Origin: Methanocatella intestini
GTDB taxonomy: Archaea; Methanobacteriota; Methanobacteria; Methanobacteriales; Methanobacteriaceae
Reading direction: 5' to 3' (one strand)
DNA: 64,000 nt
Assembly: GCF_002252585.1 (NCBI RefSeq)
Contig: NZ_NQLD01000011.1
Made by a program: the position numbers and the translations under genes. Within the stretch, counting starts at the first letter, position 1; every line of letters begins with the position of its first letter. Shown one piece after another: positions 1-9,253 of this stretch. A model generated the notes under the pieces. That model saw only the letters and a list, made by a program, of their open reading frames with translations. It searched no databases and was not told the origin of the DNA.

Positions 1-109
1 AATCAGCCACATTTTTAATAAAATAACACGGATGGTCTTTTGGAATCAATTTCCTCAAGTCCATAGGCACTAACATGGTCTGATTAATAGTATCATCTCT
101 TAAAACCAT
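1..109 (-). mobile_element. Transposase, N-terminal fragment cut by window edge
   Basis: Reading the minus strand from an ATG at 109 gives about 36 residues that run off the window. They contain the segment LVPMDLRKLIPKDHPCYFI, typical of the N-terminus of DUF772/IS1182- or IS5-like transposases, where a PMDLxxLIPxDHxxxFI motif precedes the DDE domain. The rest of the gene lies outside, so it cannot be told whether the element is intact. The stretch 110-240 would then be the left flank and end of the element, which ends in the neighbouring large gene. Confidence 0.7.
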
Positions 110-136
110 AAATAAAACAACCACAAAGACTTATAT

Positions 137-2131
137 CTATAATAATAGATTGTACTTCATAGTATATAAAATTAAATGAAAAATAAGTAAAAAAAATTTA
201 AAAATTAGTGAGTTCGTGTCCCATCTTCGTTTATTAAAAAAAGAAGCTATTCTCAAATTACAAATTTCATTATCTAAATTACCATATTCTTCAATAAAAT
301 TTAAAAATTCATCTTTTTGAGAATCAGTAATTTTATCATCAAATGAATCAATGATTCTTTTGGAAAAAACATAATACTTAGAAAACAGCTCTTTTTGTTT
401 TTCCAAATACTCAGGAGAATCACTTTCAAAATCCCTGTTATTTACTTCGTTTAAAATTTGTTTAATCCTAAATTTACAATTCTTATCAGCAATTATATCC
501 TCTAAATTTTCAAAATTATAAACAAAAGAAGACACAACCTCATCCTGAGATAAAAAAGGACAATTATCTCTAAATTCAACAATCTTATTATACAAACCTT
601 CAGTTTCCCTTTTTAAATCCCTAACATCATCATCTAAAACAAAATCAGAAATTTCACTATTTACCTCATTATTAAAATCAATCAAGTTATTTTTATTTGA
701 ATCTAACCAGTTATGAACTTTAATTTTATAAATTTTACCATCAATAGAAGAATAAACATCCTTAAACTCATTAATCCTAACCTTTTCAGACTCTAACAAA
801 TCATCACTAACACGTAAAACAAAAGAATCACATTTATCAAAGAAAACCTTAAAATCTTCCTTCTGCTTTTCCAAAACATCAACAGAACTACCTAAAACAA
901 AACCAGAAACAGAACCTAAAAAACCATTAATATCAAAACGATTATTCAAATAAGAAACAATAGCCTCAATACACTCATAATTAGACCTAAATTCATTAAC
1001 TAACTTAAAATCATCAATATCAAGTAAATCCCAATTTAAATCAAGACAGGCACCATACAACTGCTTATAATCTTCCCTAATTACATCAGCATCAAGATGA
1101 CCAGTAATCTCAGAATCCCTCAAAGCATTAAACCTAACAAAATCACTTCTATTATCATCCAACCACTTCTTAAGCAGTTCTTTTCTCTTCTGCTGAATTT
1201 TACCATCCAAAGTATCATATTCATCAATAAACTTTAAAAATTCATCTTTTTGAGAATCAGTAATTTTATCATCAAATGAATCAATGATTCTTTTGGAAAT
1301 AACATAATACTTAGAAAACAGCTCTTTTTGTTTTTCCAAATACTCAGGAGAACCACTTTCAAAATCCCTGTTATTTACTTCGTTTAAAATTTGTTTAATC
1401 CTAAATTTACAATTTTTATCAGCAATTATATCATCTAAATTTTCAAAATTATAAACAAAAGAAGACACAACCTCATCCTGAGATAAAAAAGGACAATTAT
1501 CTCTAAATTCAACAATCTTATTATACAAACCTTCAGTTTGCTTTTTTAAATCTTCAACATCATCATCCAAAATAAAAGCAGAAATTTCTTCACTCATTTC
1601 ATTATTAAAATCTGCTAATTTATTTTTATTAAAATCCAACCAGTTATGAACTTTAATTTTATAAATTTTACCATCAATAGAAGAATAAACATCCTTAAAC
1701 TCATTAATCCTAACCTTTTCAGACTCTAACAAATCATCACTAACACGTGAAACAAAAGAATCACATTTATCAAAGAAAACCTTAAAATCTTCCTTCTGCT
1801 TTTCCAAAACATCAACAGAACTACCTAAAACAAAACCAGAAACAGAACCTAAAAAACCATTAATATCAAAACGATTATTCAAATAAGAAACAATAGCCTC
1901 AATACACTCATAATTAGACCTAAATTCATCAACCAATTCCCAATCACAAATATCCAACAAATCCCAATCCAAATCAAGACAATCATCATACAACTGCCTA
2001 TAATCAGCCCTAATCACACCCGCATCAAGATGACCAGTAATCTCAGAATCCCTCAAAGTATTAAACCTAACAAAATCACTTCTATTATCATTCAACCACT
2101 TCTTAATCTGTTCTTTCCTCTTCTCTTGAAT
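137..2131 (-). repeat. Tandem 933-base coding repeat inside the large zinc-ribbon gene
   Basis: The segments starting at about 299 and 1232 are almost base-for-base the same over roughly 900 bases. For example, the block encoding KVHNWLD with its flanks appears near 708 and again near 1641, a period of 933. The near identity at the DNA level points to a recent in-frame duplication or ongoing gene conversion. A third, partial unit lies at about 240-330 and is cut by the foreign tail. Confidence 0.85.
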
Positions 2132-3907
2132 CTTAGCATCTAAAGAATCATAATAATCTATAAAATCAATCAATAGTTCTTCATTCTTTTTAGATAACCA
2201 TTTTGAAAAATTGGCAATTGCATCTTTTGAATAAATATAAGCTTCCTTAAATTCCAATAGCTGATTTACAAGATCATCTAACTCACAAACCTGCTCAATT
2301 TTATTAATTTTAATCAGATATGAATTTAACTCATAATGAAAATTAATTTCATCAATATACTCTGCAATATGTGAAAAATTAAAAATAAAATTATCAAGGT
2401 CTATTTTATTATCATCAGTTATAAACTCCTGAACATTAATAACTTTTTCATTCAAATCAGCATATTTTTTCTCAAAACTCTTTTTGTCATCTATTTTTAT
2501 ACTGGAAGACTTTTTTAAGCCATTGAAATAAACTAAATTATTCCAATTATCATCAACATATATGGCATCATCAAGTTTATTATCCAATAATTCATAATCA
2601 TTTTTTATACAATCATACTTAAATGATAAATTATTTTCAAATTTATGCAAAATTTCTGATTTGAAATGTTCAATATTGTTAAAATTAGCTGTTTTACTAT
2701 TAATTTTAAAATAACAATTAGATTCTTCAACAATATATGGAAATTTCATATAATATTTTATAAAATCATTTAATAAATTTTTATATTGATTGCTAATATT
2801 AATACCCTTATTCAGGATACAATCTACATTAACTAGGACCATTTTAAAATCAGAGCATAATTCTTTAAATTTAAAATTATCTATAAACTCTTTAGGAAAT
2901 TTAGTTTCATAATTTTTTATAGATTCCAATATGTTAAAATTATCTTTAATCCAATTTTCAGATCGAAGCAATTTTATTTTACTGTTTAATTTTTTATAAG
3001 CCTTTTTGAAATTGTGTAAATTATTTCTGTTAAGTTCAATCTTATTTTTTAAATAATAAAATGACTCATTATCATCAAGCATTTCAATAGCTAAATTATA
3101 AAGCCCTTTATAATTTTCTTTTTCTTTTAGAAGCTCATCAAGATTATTGGACCTTGAAATTTCAGAAGATAATTTTATTATTAAATTTAACTTTTGGTCC
3201 ATATCATAATTATTGTTTAAATCATCTACATTCTGGTTAAAGTTATCGAAATTTGAAATAAAATTAGATATAATTTCCTCCTGAGATTCATTAAAAACAT
3301 CCGAATTATTTAAAGCATAATCTTTAATTGGCTTAATTAAATCATAATTATCTTTAAACTGATTTTTATAAGATAATTTATCTTTAGAAATGCGTTCATT
3401 AGGAATTGAAACTGAAAAAAAATCATTTAACTTTTCTAAATTTAATTTAATGCTGTCAAATGTATTAATACAGTATTCATTATTCTTTTTAGGAATAATA
3501 TCTGCTAATTCATCATAAATTCTTTTAAATGTATAACAAGACTTTCTTTGATTTATAGATAAATTAAACTTCTTTTCTTCAAAATAATCAGTTAATTTAC
3601 AAATCATTTCATAAATAGACTTATTTTCTTCCTTAATAGCTGGAATATCCAAAACCAAATTTTCAAAAGAACTCTGATATTTACTTATAAAATCAGCTAT
3701 TTTGCTTTCATTATTTAATAAAAATTCATTTAAATCTTTTTTATCGCTTTTAGACAAACCTTTACCGAAAGTGCCTGAAAATGAATTTTTAAGTTTTTGA
3801 AAAGATGTAAAATCAACAAAAATATCCTCATTAATATTAGTTCCACAATATGGGCAAATTTCTTCATTATTTAAAACTTTAGAACATATTGGACACTCCA
3901 TAACCAT
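137..3907 (-). CDS. Large zinc-ribbon, helical repeat protein, probably truncated by an IS
   Basis: This 1256-residue protein is of unknown function. It opens with a zinc ribbon (CPIC near residue 4 and CPYCG near residue 18). The rest is Asp/Glu/Lys/Asn-rich and predicted helical or coiled-coil, with no signal peptide. Two nearly identical units of about 311 residues (933 bases; DNA around 299-1198 and 1232-2131) are followed by the start of a third. The third diverges after LDNEI near residue 1222 and ends in a hydrophobic tail that does not resemble the repeats. That tail is best explained by read-through into the adjoining insertion element, so the original C-terminus is probably lost. 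A TATA-like box (TTATATA) lies near 3975. The start could also be the second ATG at 3901. Zinc-ribbon plus long coiled-coil proteins of this kind are common and uncharacterised in Methanobrevibacter. Confidence 0.75.
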   Translation of the reverse strand: MVMECPICSKVLNNEEICPYCGTNINEDIFVDFTSFQKLKNSFSGTFGKGLSKSDKKDLNEFLLNNESKIADFISKYQSSFENLVLDIPAIKEENKSIYEMICKLTDYFEEKKFNLSINQRKSCYTFKRIYDELADIIPKKNNEYCINTFDSIKLNLEKLNDFFSVSIPNERISKDKLSYKNQFKDNYDLIKPIKDYALNNSDVFNESQEEIISNFISNFDNFNQNVDDLNNNYDMDQKLNLIIKLSSEISRSNNLDELLKEKENYKGLYNLAIEMLDDNESFYYLKNKIELNRNNLHNFKKAYKKLNSKIKLLRSENWIKDNFNILESIKNYETKFPKEFIDNFKFKELCSDFKMVLVNVDCILNKGINISNQYKNLLNDFIKYYMKFPYIVEESNCYFKINSKTANFNNIEHFKSEILHKFENNLSFKYDCIKNDYELLDNKLDDAIYVDDNWNNLVYFNGLKKSSSIKIDDKKSFEKKYADLNEKVINVQEFITDDNKIDLDNFIFNFSHIAEYIDEINFHYELNSYLIKINKIEQVCELDDLVNQLLEFKEAYIYSKDAIANFSKWLSKKNEELLIDFIDYYDSLDAKIQEKRKEQIKKWLNDNRSDFVRFNTLRDSEITGHLDAGVIRADYRQLYDDCLDLDWDLLDICDWELVDEFRSNYECIEAIVSYLNNRFDINGFLGSVSGFVLGSSVDVLEKQKEDFKVFFDKCDSFVSRVSDDLLESEKVRINEFKDVYSSIDGKIYKIKVHNWLDFNKNKLADFNNEMSEEISAFILDDDVEDLKKQTEGLYNKIVEFRDNCPFLSQDEVVSSFVYNFENLDDIIADKNCKFRIKQILNEVNNRDFESGSPEYLEKQKELFSKYYVISKRIIDSFDDKITDSQKDEFLKFIDEYDTLDGKIQQKRKELLKKWLDDNRSDFVRFNALRDSEITGHLDADVIREDYKQLYGACLDLNWDLLDIDDFKLVNEFRSNYECIEAIVSYLNNRFDINGFLGSVSGFVLGSSVDVLEKQKEDFKVFFDKCDSFVLRVSDDLLESEKVRINEFKDVYSSIDGKIYKIKVHNWLDSNKNNLIDFNNEVNSEISDFVLDDDVRDLKRETEGLYNKIVEFRDNCPFLSQDEVVSSFVYNFENLEDIIADKNCKFRIKQILNEVNNRDFESDSPEYLEKQKELFSKYYVFSKRIIDSFDDKITDSQKDEFLNFIEEYGNLDNEICNLRIASFFNKRRWDTNSLIFKFFLLIFHLILYTMKYNLLL

Positions 3908-4011
3908 TTATTATCCCTCAATACCAAATAATCAATATATACATTCAATTACATTTATTTTTCTTATTTAATGTATATAAGTAATTTGAAAGTTATTAAT
4001 CTGACTCTTAG

Positions 4012-4045
4012 AAAAAAAAGTAAATTTAATTAAAAATAAAAAAAG
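4012..4045 (-). terminator. Poly-T terminator after the ribosomal operon
   Basis: Downstream of the cbf5 stop, the minus strand has two T-runs of seven to eight bases separated by an A/T spacer. Such runs are the usual archaeal termination signal, and no hairpin is needed. This would be the end of the operon that begins with rpl3. Confidence 0.5.
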
Positions 4046-4060
4046 TAAAGGTTTAAAAAG

Positions 4061-5023
4061 TTATTTCCACATTTTAGGATAAATATCTGTTTTCATAAAA
4101 ACTTTAGAAACATTAACAGCAAACCCAGATTCCAAATTTAAAATCTCATCACTGCTAAATAAAGAATTACCTGAAGCAACCAGTTCACCTTTAAGTGTTT
4201 CAATAGCTACTATGGAATTTTTTTGAATATTATCAGATAAATAAGCTATTCCGCCACTGGCTAAGTTAGCACCATGACAGATTGCATCAACTGCAGAATC
4301 TTTAATAACTACTTTTGGCAGGTAATCTGCAGCCCTCTCCATTGGCATAATAGCATTTCTTAAAAATGATTCATCCCCATCTTCTTTGTAGAAATGATAT
4401 GCGTCAGTAACATCCTGAAGAGTGGATAAATGATTATCTTCTGTAAATGAACCTACCTGTGTTCTTCTAAGCTCCGCCATATGCGCACCCACACCAATGG
4501 CTTCACCTATATTATGACAATAAGTTCTAACATAAGTTCCAGCTTCACAGCCTATCCTAAATAAAACATCCCTACCATTAATTTCATAGATGGTGGAATA
4601 ATAAACATTGCGAGATCTTAATTCACGTTTAACTGCTGATTTAACTGGAGGAAGTTGAAAAATTTTACCAGTAAACTCATTAAACACTTCACGAATTTTA
4701 TCCTCATCCACATCATGATGAAAAGTCATTACACAAACATATTCTTTAGGAGCTGTTAAAAGAAGTTGAATAGCTCTTGTTGCATCTCCAAGCCCTACAG
4801 GCAAAACACCAGTAACTTTTGGATCTAAAGTTCCGCCGTGTCCTGATTTTTCCAAATTTAAAATACGCTTTACCCATGAATCAATTTCATGAGAAGTTGG
4901 TCCTGAGGGTTTGTCTAAATTAATAACACCATGAGAAATATAATCTGAAATTTCACGTTCTTCAGGAGCGCATCCGTATTCAGGATTTGTAAAACTTTTG
5001 GATTTTGTAAGAAAGTCTTTCAT
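4061..5023 (-). CDS. cbf5: Archaeal tRNA/rRNA pseudouridine synthase Cbf5 (dyskerin homologue)
   Basis: Cbf5 is the catalytic subunit of H/ACA guide ribonucleoproteins, with Nop10, Gar1 and L7Ae. It isomerises uridine in rRNA and can also make pseudouridine 55 in tRNA. The TruB-family catalytic motif GHGGTLDPKVTG lies at residues 61-72, with the nucleophile Asp67. The C-terminal 80 or so residues form the PUA domain that binds the RNA ACA box. The length of 320 residues is normal for archaeal Cbf5, and the eukaryotic Lys-rich tail is absent. It is the last gene of the long ribosomal operon, as in other Methanobacteriales, and is separated from rpl14e by 78 bases. Confidence 0.95.
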   Translation of the reverse strand: MKDFLTKSKSFTNPEYGCAPEEREISDYISHGVINLDKPSGPTSHEIDSWVKRILNLEKSGHGGTLDPKVTGVLPVGLGDATRAIQLLLTAPKEYVCVMTFHHDVDEDKIREVFNEFTGKIFQLPPVKSAVKRELRSRNVYYSTIYEINGRDVLFRIGCEAGTYVRTYCHNIGEAIGVGAHMAELRRTQVGSFTEDNHLSTLQDVTDAYHFYKEDGDESFLRNAIMPMERAADYLPKVVIKDSAVDAICHGANLASGGIAYLSDNIQKNSIVAIETLKGELVASGNSLFSSDEILNLESGFAVNVSKVFMKTDIYPKMWK

Positions 5024-5101
5024 GAAAAATCACTAAAAATCAATAAATAAAAAAAATAAGTAAATAAAAATAAGTAATGAATAATTTAATTAATTATCCA
5101 T

Positions 5102-5323
5102 TTATAAATCAGCTAAAGCTGCTTTAATAGAGTCAGCATCACCAGAAACATCTACAGAATCTGCAGTTGGTTCTAAATGAGCAATGTTACATCTTCTATT
5201 TTTAACAGATTCACCGATTACTTCAACGAAGTTTTCATCGATGATTTCTACGATTGCACATTTTTCGCCAGCTTCTCTACCAGCGGTTTTAACACAAACT
5301 CTTCCTACTTCAATTGCTGCCAT
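5102..5323 (-). CDS. rpl14e: Ribosomal protein L14e (eL14)
   Basis: This small 73-residue KOW-fold protein of the large subunit is found only in archaea and eukaryotes. The N-terminal AAIEVGRVCVKTAGREAG stretch is the conserved KOW strand-loop-strand. The start is supported by GGTG followed by exactly five bases and ATG. It abuts cmk, whose stop touches this start, so the two are translated from one transcript. Confidence 0.93.
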   Translation of the reverse strand: MAAIEVGRVCVKTAGREAGEKCAIVEIIDENFVEVIGESVKNRRCNIAHLEPTADSVDVSGDADSIKAALADL

Positions 5324-5841
5324 TATATCACCTTTAATGTTGTTAGAATAATTTTTGTTATACTTTCAGGATCAAAACTGTCAGTATTAATCATTAAGTC
5401 ATAGATATCTAAATTACTAATATCTATGTTATGAATATCTAAATATCTTAAAGCTTCACTTTCTTCACGAATTTTAATTTCTTTTTTAGCCACATCAACA
5501 GATTTAGATTCTCTTTGACTAATCCTTTGAGCACGAACATCAAGTGGTGCCATTAACCAAAGTTTTAAATCAGCTTCAACAAAATAAGCTGATAGTCTTC
5601 CTTCCAATATTAAATTCTCTGAAGATTTAGCAAGTTCAGCTTGTCTTTTATCAATTTCTTTATCGATATTATCATTACTTTCAGCAAACTCACTGAATTC
5701 AAGAACAGACATACCTTTTTCTTTAGCCATAGCCCTAAAAATAGAGCCTGAAGAAACAAAAGGAATATCCAATTTTTCAGACAACAGCTCTGCAGTTGTC
5801 GTGGTTCCAGTTCCAGCCAGTCCACCAACAGTAATTATCAT
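5323..5841 (-). CDS. cmk: Cytidylate kinase, archaeal type
   Basis: The enzyme phosphorylates CMP and dCMP with ATP, feeding CTP synthesis. The 172-residue protein starts with MIITVGGLAGTGTTTTAELL, a P-loop variant at residues 6-14. It has the LID Arg residues in the RISQRES segment and is about as short as other archaeal Cmk proteins, which lack the bacterial insert. Its start overlaps the L34e stop and its end touches rpl14e. Placement between L34e and L14e is the standard archaeal order. Confidence 0.93.
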   Translation of the reverse strand: MIITVGGLAGTGTTTTAELLSEKLDIPFVSSGSIFRAMAKEKGMSVLEFSEFAESNDNIDKEIDKRQAELAKSSENLILEGRLSAYFVEADLKLWLMAPLDVRAQRISQRESKSVDVAKKEIKIREESEALRYLDIHNIDISNLDIYDLMINTDSFDPESITKIILTTLKVI

Positions 5842-6107
5842 TATTTTCTAGCCTCGTTTTTGAAATGTTTACGAGCACAGCTTGAGCATAAATACCCACC
5901 ATATGGACGATTAGGTCTTTTATGGGATTTTGCTAATTTGTTAATTTCATATGGGCGTCCACGTGGAACTCCATGTAATAATTTACCACATTCAGCACAA
6001 ACATGCTTAGATGGTTTTTTCTTTTTATATCTTAAAACATTTTCTCCGCCAGGAGTGTTTTTATAAACTCTTTTATATGATCTTGATCTATATCTGTTTG
6101 CAGGCAT
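5841..6107 (-). CDS. rpl34e: Ribosomal protein L34e (eL34)
   Basis: This basic protein of 88 residues belongs to the archaeal/eukaryotic large subunit. A zinc ribbon is visible as CAEC near residue 37 and CSSC near residue 76. The N-terminal RYRSRSYKR stretch is rich in Arg as expected for rRNA contact. The start is preceded by GGTG with the five-base spacing that is the rule in this window. The stop overlaps the cmk start, indicating coupled translation. Confidence 0.95.
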   Translation of the reverse strand: MPANRYRSRSYKRVYKNTPGGENVLRYKKKKPSKHVCAECGKLLHGVPRGRPYEINKLAKSHKRPNRPYGGYLCSSCARKHFKNEARK

Positions 6108-6224
6108 TTAATCACCTAAATTAATTTTAAATAATAAATTTAATAATTGTGTAATAGCGTATTCAAAATAGAATATTATACTATATTGTTTTCATTATTA
6201 ATAAATACATAGGTTAAGGATTAA

Positions 6225-6800
6225 TTAAAATCCTTGTTTGAAACCTAAAAATTTCCTTAATATTTGACTCATACCAAAAGTACATATGAAATACCAGAAT
6301 AACCATCCAATATTATATCCGACAGAATGGCCTCCATACATAAAACTACCAATAAAATGCCAAATTGGAGCTAATGATACATAAAATGCACCAGGAGGCA
6401 TAGAGATAACTAAACCACTAATTGGAGAAGCTCTCATCCAAAAGAATATCAAAATAATTGGAATAAAAGTAACAATCATCGGCTTGAAAGAATTAGTCAT
6501 CATCTTACTTTGATTTTGCATAATTTCAGCTTGTTGAGCTTGAAGTTTAGCTAATTTCTTCCCGTCACCAGATTTTTGAGCTTCCCTAACCTCTTTTTGG
6601 TAGTCTTTCATTTTCTGTTGTATTTCATTCATTTCGTCTTGGTCAACTAATAATTTATTAGCTATTGTAGTTATTAATGAAACAATGAATGCAATAACCA
6701 AAACAGTTAATGCTGGATTTTGAGGATTCGGATCTAAAGCAAGCAATGGACTGAATATTGCATTTAGTGCCTCAAATACCATGTTAAATATGTCAATCAT
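6225..6800 (-). CDS. YidC/Oxa1/EMC3-family membrane insertase (DUF106)
   Basis: The 191-residue protein has three membrane segments, at about residues 25-45, 105-125 and 150-180. A charged cytoplasmic coiled coil (QQKMKDYQKEVREAQKSGDGKKLAKLQAQQ) separates the first from the second. That arrangement is characteristic of DUF106, the archaeal member of the Oxa1 superfamily (Ylp1, related to EMC3 and Get1). It probably helps insert membrane proteins next to the SecY translocon, and its gene is three places from secY, with adk between. Nine bases separate it from adk. The function is inferred from family knowledge. Confidence 0.9.
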   Translation of the reverse strand: MIDIFNMVFEALNAIFSPLLALDPNPQNPALTVLVIAFIVSLITTIANKLLVDQDEMNEIQQKMKDYQKEVREAQKSGDGKKLAKLQAQQAEIMQNQSKMMTNSFKPMIVTFIPIILIFFWMRASPISGLVISMPPGAFYVSLAPIWHFIGSFMYGGHSVGYNIGWLFWYFICTFGMSQILRKFLGFKQGF

Positions 6801-6809
6801 GAAATTCCT

Positions 6810-7370
6810 CTATTTATTTAAAACATCCACTAATTTTGAAACTGTAGAAGGTAAATGATTATCGTGATTTTCAATAATTTTTACGGTAGCACCAGTTAAT
6901 GTAGCATAAGCCATAGATGCTGCCCTATTCATTTCTTGATGTAATTGAATATCTTTTGCTCTTTCAATATCTCTAGAACGAGTATCATCATTTAATCTTC
7001 TGTAAATAATTTCATCAGGATTAGCTTCAATCATGACAAAAAGATTAGGTTGCAATTCATTTAAAACCCAAATTGGAAGACCTGGTAAAAACCCAGATGG
7101 AGTATTTATAGTACAATGAGTATCTACAATAATATTTTCATTTTCAGATCTTTCTTTAATTCTTTTTGCTGCTTTTTCTTGAATTTCTTTTTGAACATCT
7201 GGAGATAATTTTCTTAAAGCATCTCTATCATCAACAATTTTCTCTTCAATTGCGATTTCAGTCATTATATCTCCATAATTTAAATGAATATAATCTACTT
7301 CTTCAAGTGCTTTATTAAGCAAAGTGGTACTTCCAGAACCTGGAATACCTGTTAATACTACCAATTTCAA
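6810..7370 (-). CDS. adkA: Adenylate kinase, archaeal type (AdkA)
   Basis: The enzyme interconverts ATP and AMP with two ADP. The 186-residue protein belongs to the archaeal trimeric class, distinct from bacterial Adk. It has the P-loop GIPGSGSTTL at residues 8-17 and the conserved THCTINTPSGFLPGLP stretch typical of AdkA. The start codon is TTG at 7370, preceded by a G-rich stretch (GGGGG). It sits directly after secY, an arrangement also seen in bacteria but with a non-homologous kinase. Confidence 0.93.
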   Translation of the reverse strand: MKLVVLTGIPGSGSTTLLNKALEEVDYIHLNYGDIMTEIAIEEKIVDDRDALRKLSPDVQKEIQEKAAKRIKERSENENIIVDTHCTINTPSGFLPGLPIWVLNELQPNLFVMIEANPDEIIYRRLNDDTRSRDIERAKDIQLHQEMNRAASMAYATLTGATVKIIENHDNHLPSTVSKLVDVLNK

Positions 7371-7411
7371 TTTAATCCCCCATTTTTAAAAAGATTGATG
7401 AAGAAGAATAA

Positions 7412-8776
7412 TTATTCTCCTCCTAAAAATTTCCTGAGTACTGGATTTGCTGACATGAGTTGTTCCTCAGCCATTTCCTCGTATATTTTATGTATAATAC
7501 CAACAGTAAGCAATACACCAGTACCTCCACCTAATGCTCCAGTTAAGTCTGCACAAAATGCAATTATACCTACATAAAGACCACTTATAATAGTAAGTGC
7601 TGGAATGTATTTTTTCAATATTTTATATAATTGACGTTTACTGCTTCTGAAACCCGGTATTTGAATACCTGACTTGTAAAGTTGTTCTGAAATTTTCTTA
7701 GCATTTAATCCACTAATTTCAACCCAAAGATATGAGAATAAAATTGAACAAAGCAAGAAGAAAATTGCATATATAATTACACGAACAGGGTCAGTTACTA
7801 ACAAACTAACATCATTTGGTGTAGATAAGTATAATGCAATACCGCTTACAGCTTTACCATTAACAATTTCACCGAAAATCGGGTAACCAATTTTTTGGAA
7901 GACACTTGCAAGAAGGGAAACGTTTACAAGTAATGCACTGGTTAAAATAACAGGCATGTTACTTGCATATACAAATTTTAATGGATATTTACCAACAGAC
8001 CCTCTAATTCTTCCATGTCCTCTTACTGAACCATGAGAGATAGGAATTTCCACTCTCATAGATTCACCGTATACAACAACAAAGAATACAGCTGCTGTTG
8101 CAATTAATGGAATTAATACTGAAAAGTCAATAGAACTTGACCAGAAGGATTGGATAAATGCAGGAATTGCACCACCATAAATACCGTCAGATCCAGGTAT
8201 GAAACTGAAGGTACCTACAAGAATAGCTTCACAAACACCAGCTGCAATAAATAAACCAATACCACTACCAAATCCCCATTTGGAGATAACTTCATCAAGA
8301 TAAATTATCAATATTGCTCCAATAACAAGTTGAAGGAATAACACACCAAGATATGAATTATCAATTGGTACTAAACTTCCTGTCAATACTAATACACCAG
8401 CTTCAAACATTGTGAAGACTATGGATAATATTTTTTGTGTGGCCTGATACTGGGATTTATCCTCTGGAGAAGACAAATCTAAATCTAACAATTTGGAACC
8501 AACTAATAATTGCAATACAATTGACGCAGTTACAATAGGCCCAATTCCTAATGTTAAAATTGAACCGAAACTTCCCGCCATAACTGCTCTTAATTGAGCA
8601 AACTGGTCCACTGCTGCAGAACTCAAACCATATAATGGTATTTCAGTTAATATGAAGTATAATACCAAAATAAGAGCAGTCCATTTAAGTTTTTCATTAA
8701 AATCTTCATGATGCACAGGAGATTTTACTTCTGGTAAAAACCTAAATAATGGCTCTAAAACTTTTAATGATGACAT
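7412..8776 (-). CDS. secY: Preprotein translocase subunit SecY
   Basis: SecY is the channel-forming subunit of the Sec61/SecYEG translocon. The 454 residues give the expected ten membrane segments. The plug-helix region follows the first segment (YGLSSAAVDQFAQLRAVMAGSFG). The cytoplasmic loop with VEIPISHGSVRGHGRIRGSVGKYPLKF is the ribosome-contact loop. Length and order (after L15, before adkA) are standard for archaea. Nearby genes do not include secE or secG. Confidence 0.96.
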   Translation of the reverse strand: MSSLKVLEPLFRFLPEVKSPVHHEDFNEKLKWTALILVLYFILTEIPLYGLSSAAVDQFAQLRAVMAGSFGSILTLGIGPIVTASIVLQLLVGSKLLDLDLSSPEDKSQYQATQKILSIVFTMFEAGVLVLTGSLVPIDNSYLGVLFLQLVIGAILIIYLDEVISKWGFGSGIGLFIAAGVCEAILVGTFSFIPGSDGIYGGAIPAFIQSFWSSSIDFSVLIPLIATAAVFFVVVYGESMRVEIPISHGSVRGHGRIRGSVGKYPLKFVYASNMPVILTSALLVNVSLLASVFQKIGYPIFGEIVNGKAVSGIALYLSTPNDVSLLVTDPVRVIIYAIFFLLCSILFSYLWVEISGLNAKKISEQLYKSGIQIPGFRSSKRQLYKILKKYIPALTIISGLYVGIIAFCADLTGALGGGTGVLLTVGIIHKIYEEMAEEQLMSANPVLRKFLGGE

Positions 8777-8806
8777 TTTATTCCTCTAATAAAAAGAAAA
8801 AAGAAA

Positions 8807-9244
8807 CTATAATTCGATAGCTTCTCCTCCCATTTCTTCAATTTTTTCAATAGCTGAAGCAGAAAATTGAGGTGCTGAAATAATGAAAGATTTAGTTATT
8901 TTACCTTTAGCTAAAACTTTATCATAACCTAATTCAGTAACATCAATAACAATGGAATCTCCATCTTTAGATGCTTTACCACTTTCAATTAACTTATCAG
9001 CTTGCTCTTCCAAGTAACTTAAGTTAACAGGATTTGTTTTTTTAATCATTTTTTGAGGTCTTTTGAAACCATGTTTACCATAATGGTCTGGGTCAAATTT
9101 TGCAGTCCAAGTCCAATGTTGTTTGGAAGCTCCTGCATTACCTCTACCACCTTTGTTACCTGCACCTCTACGTTTTTTGGTACAGCCTCCACCGTTGGAT
9201 CTAGAACCTCTGAGTTTATTAATTTTACGTTTTGATCTAATCAT
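8807..9244 (-). CDS. rpl15: Ribosomal protein L15 (uL15)
   Basis: This large-subunit protein has the conserved Gly/Arg-rich N-terminal extension (KINKLRGSRSNGGGCTKKRRGAGNKGG), which threads into rRNA. I chose the ATG at 9244 (MIRSKRKINK), which has GGTG six bases upstream. The GTG at 9253 only fits by sitting against the L30 stop. The product has 145 residues, normal for archaea. The gene lies between rpl30 and secY. Confidence 0.95.
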   Translation of the reverse strand: MIRSKRKINKLRGSRSNGGGCTKKRRGAGNKGGRGNAGASKQHWTWTAKFDPDHYGKHGFKRPQKMIKKTNPVNLSYLEEQADKLIESGKASKDGDSIVIDVTELGYDKVLAKGKITKSFIISAPQFSASAIEKIEEMGGEAIEL

Positions 9245-9253
9245 CTTATACAC

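Noticed and set aside
137..2131. CRISPR-like array in the repeat region
   Set aside because: The 933-base repeats are in-frame coding units, not short repeats with spacers. No CRISPR array was seen in the window.
5177..5404. Plus-strand ORF of 75 codons opposite rpl14e and cmk
   Set aside because: It is a shadow of two certain genes on the other strand and has no recognisable features or ribosome-binding site.
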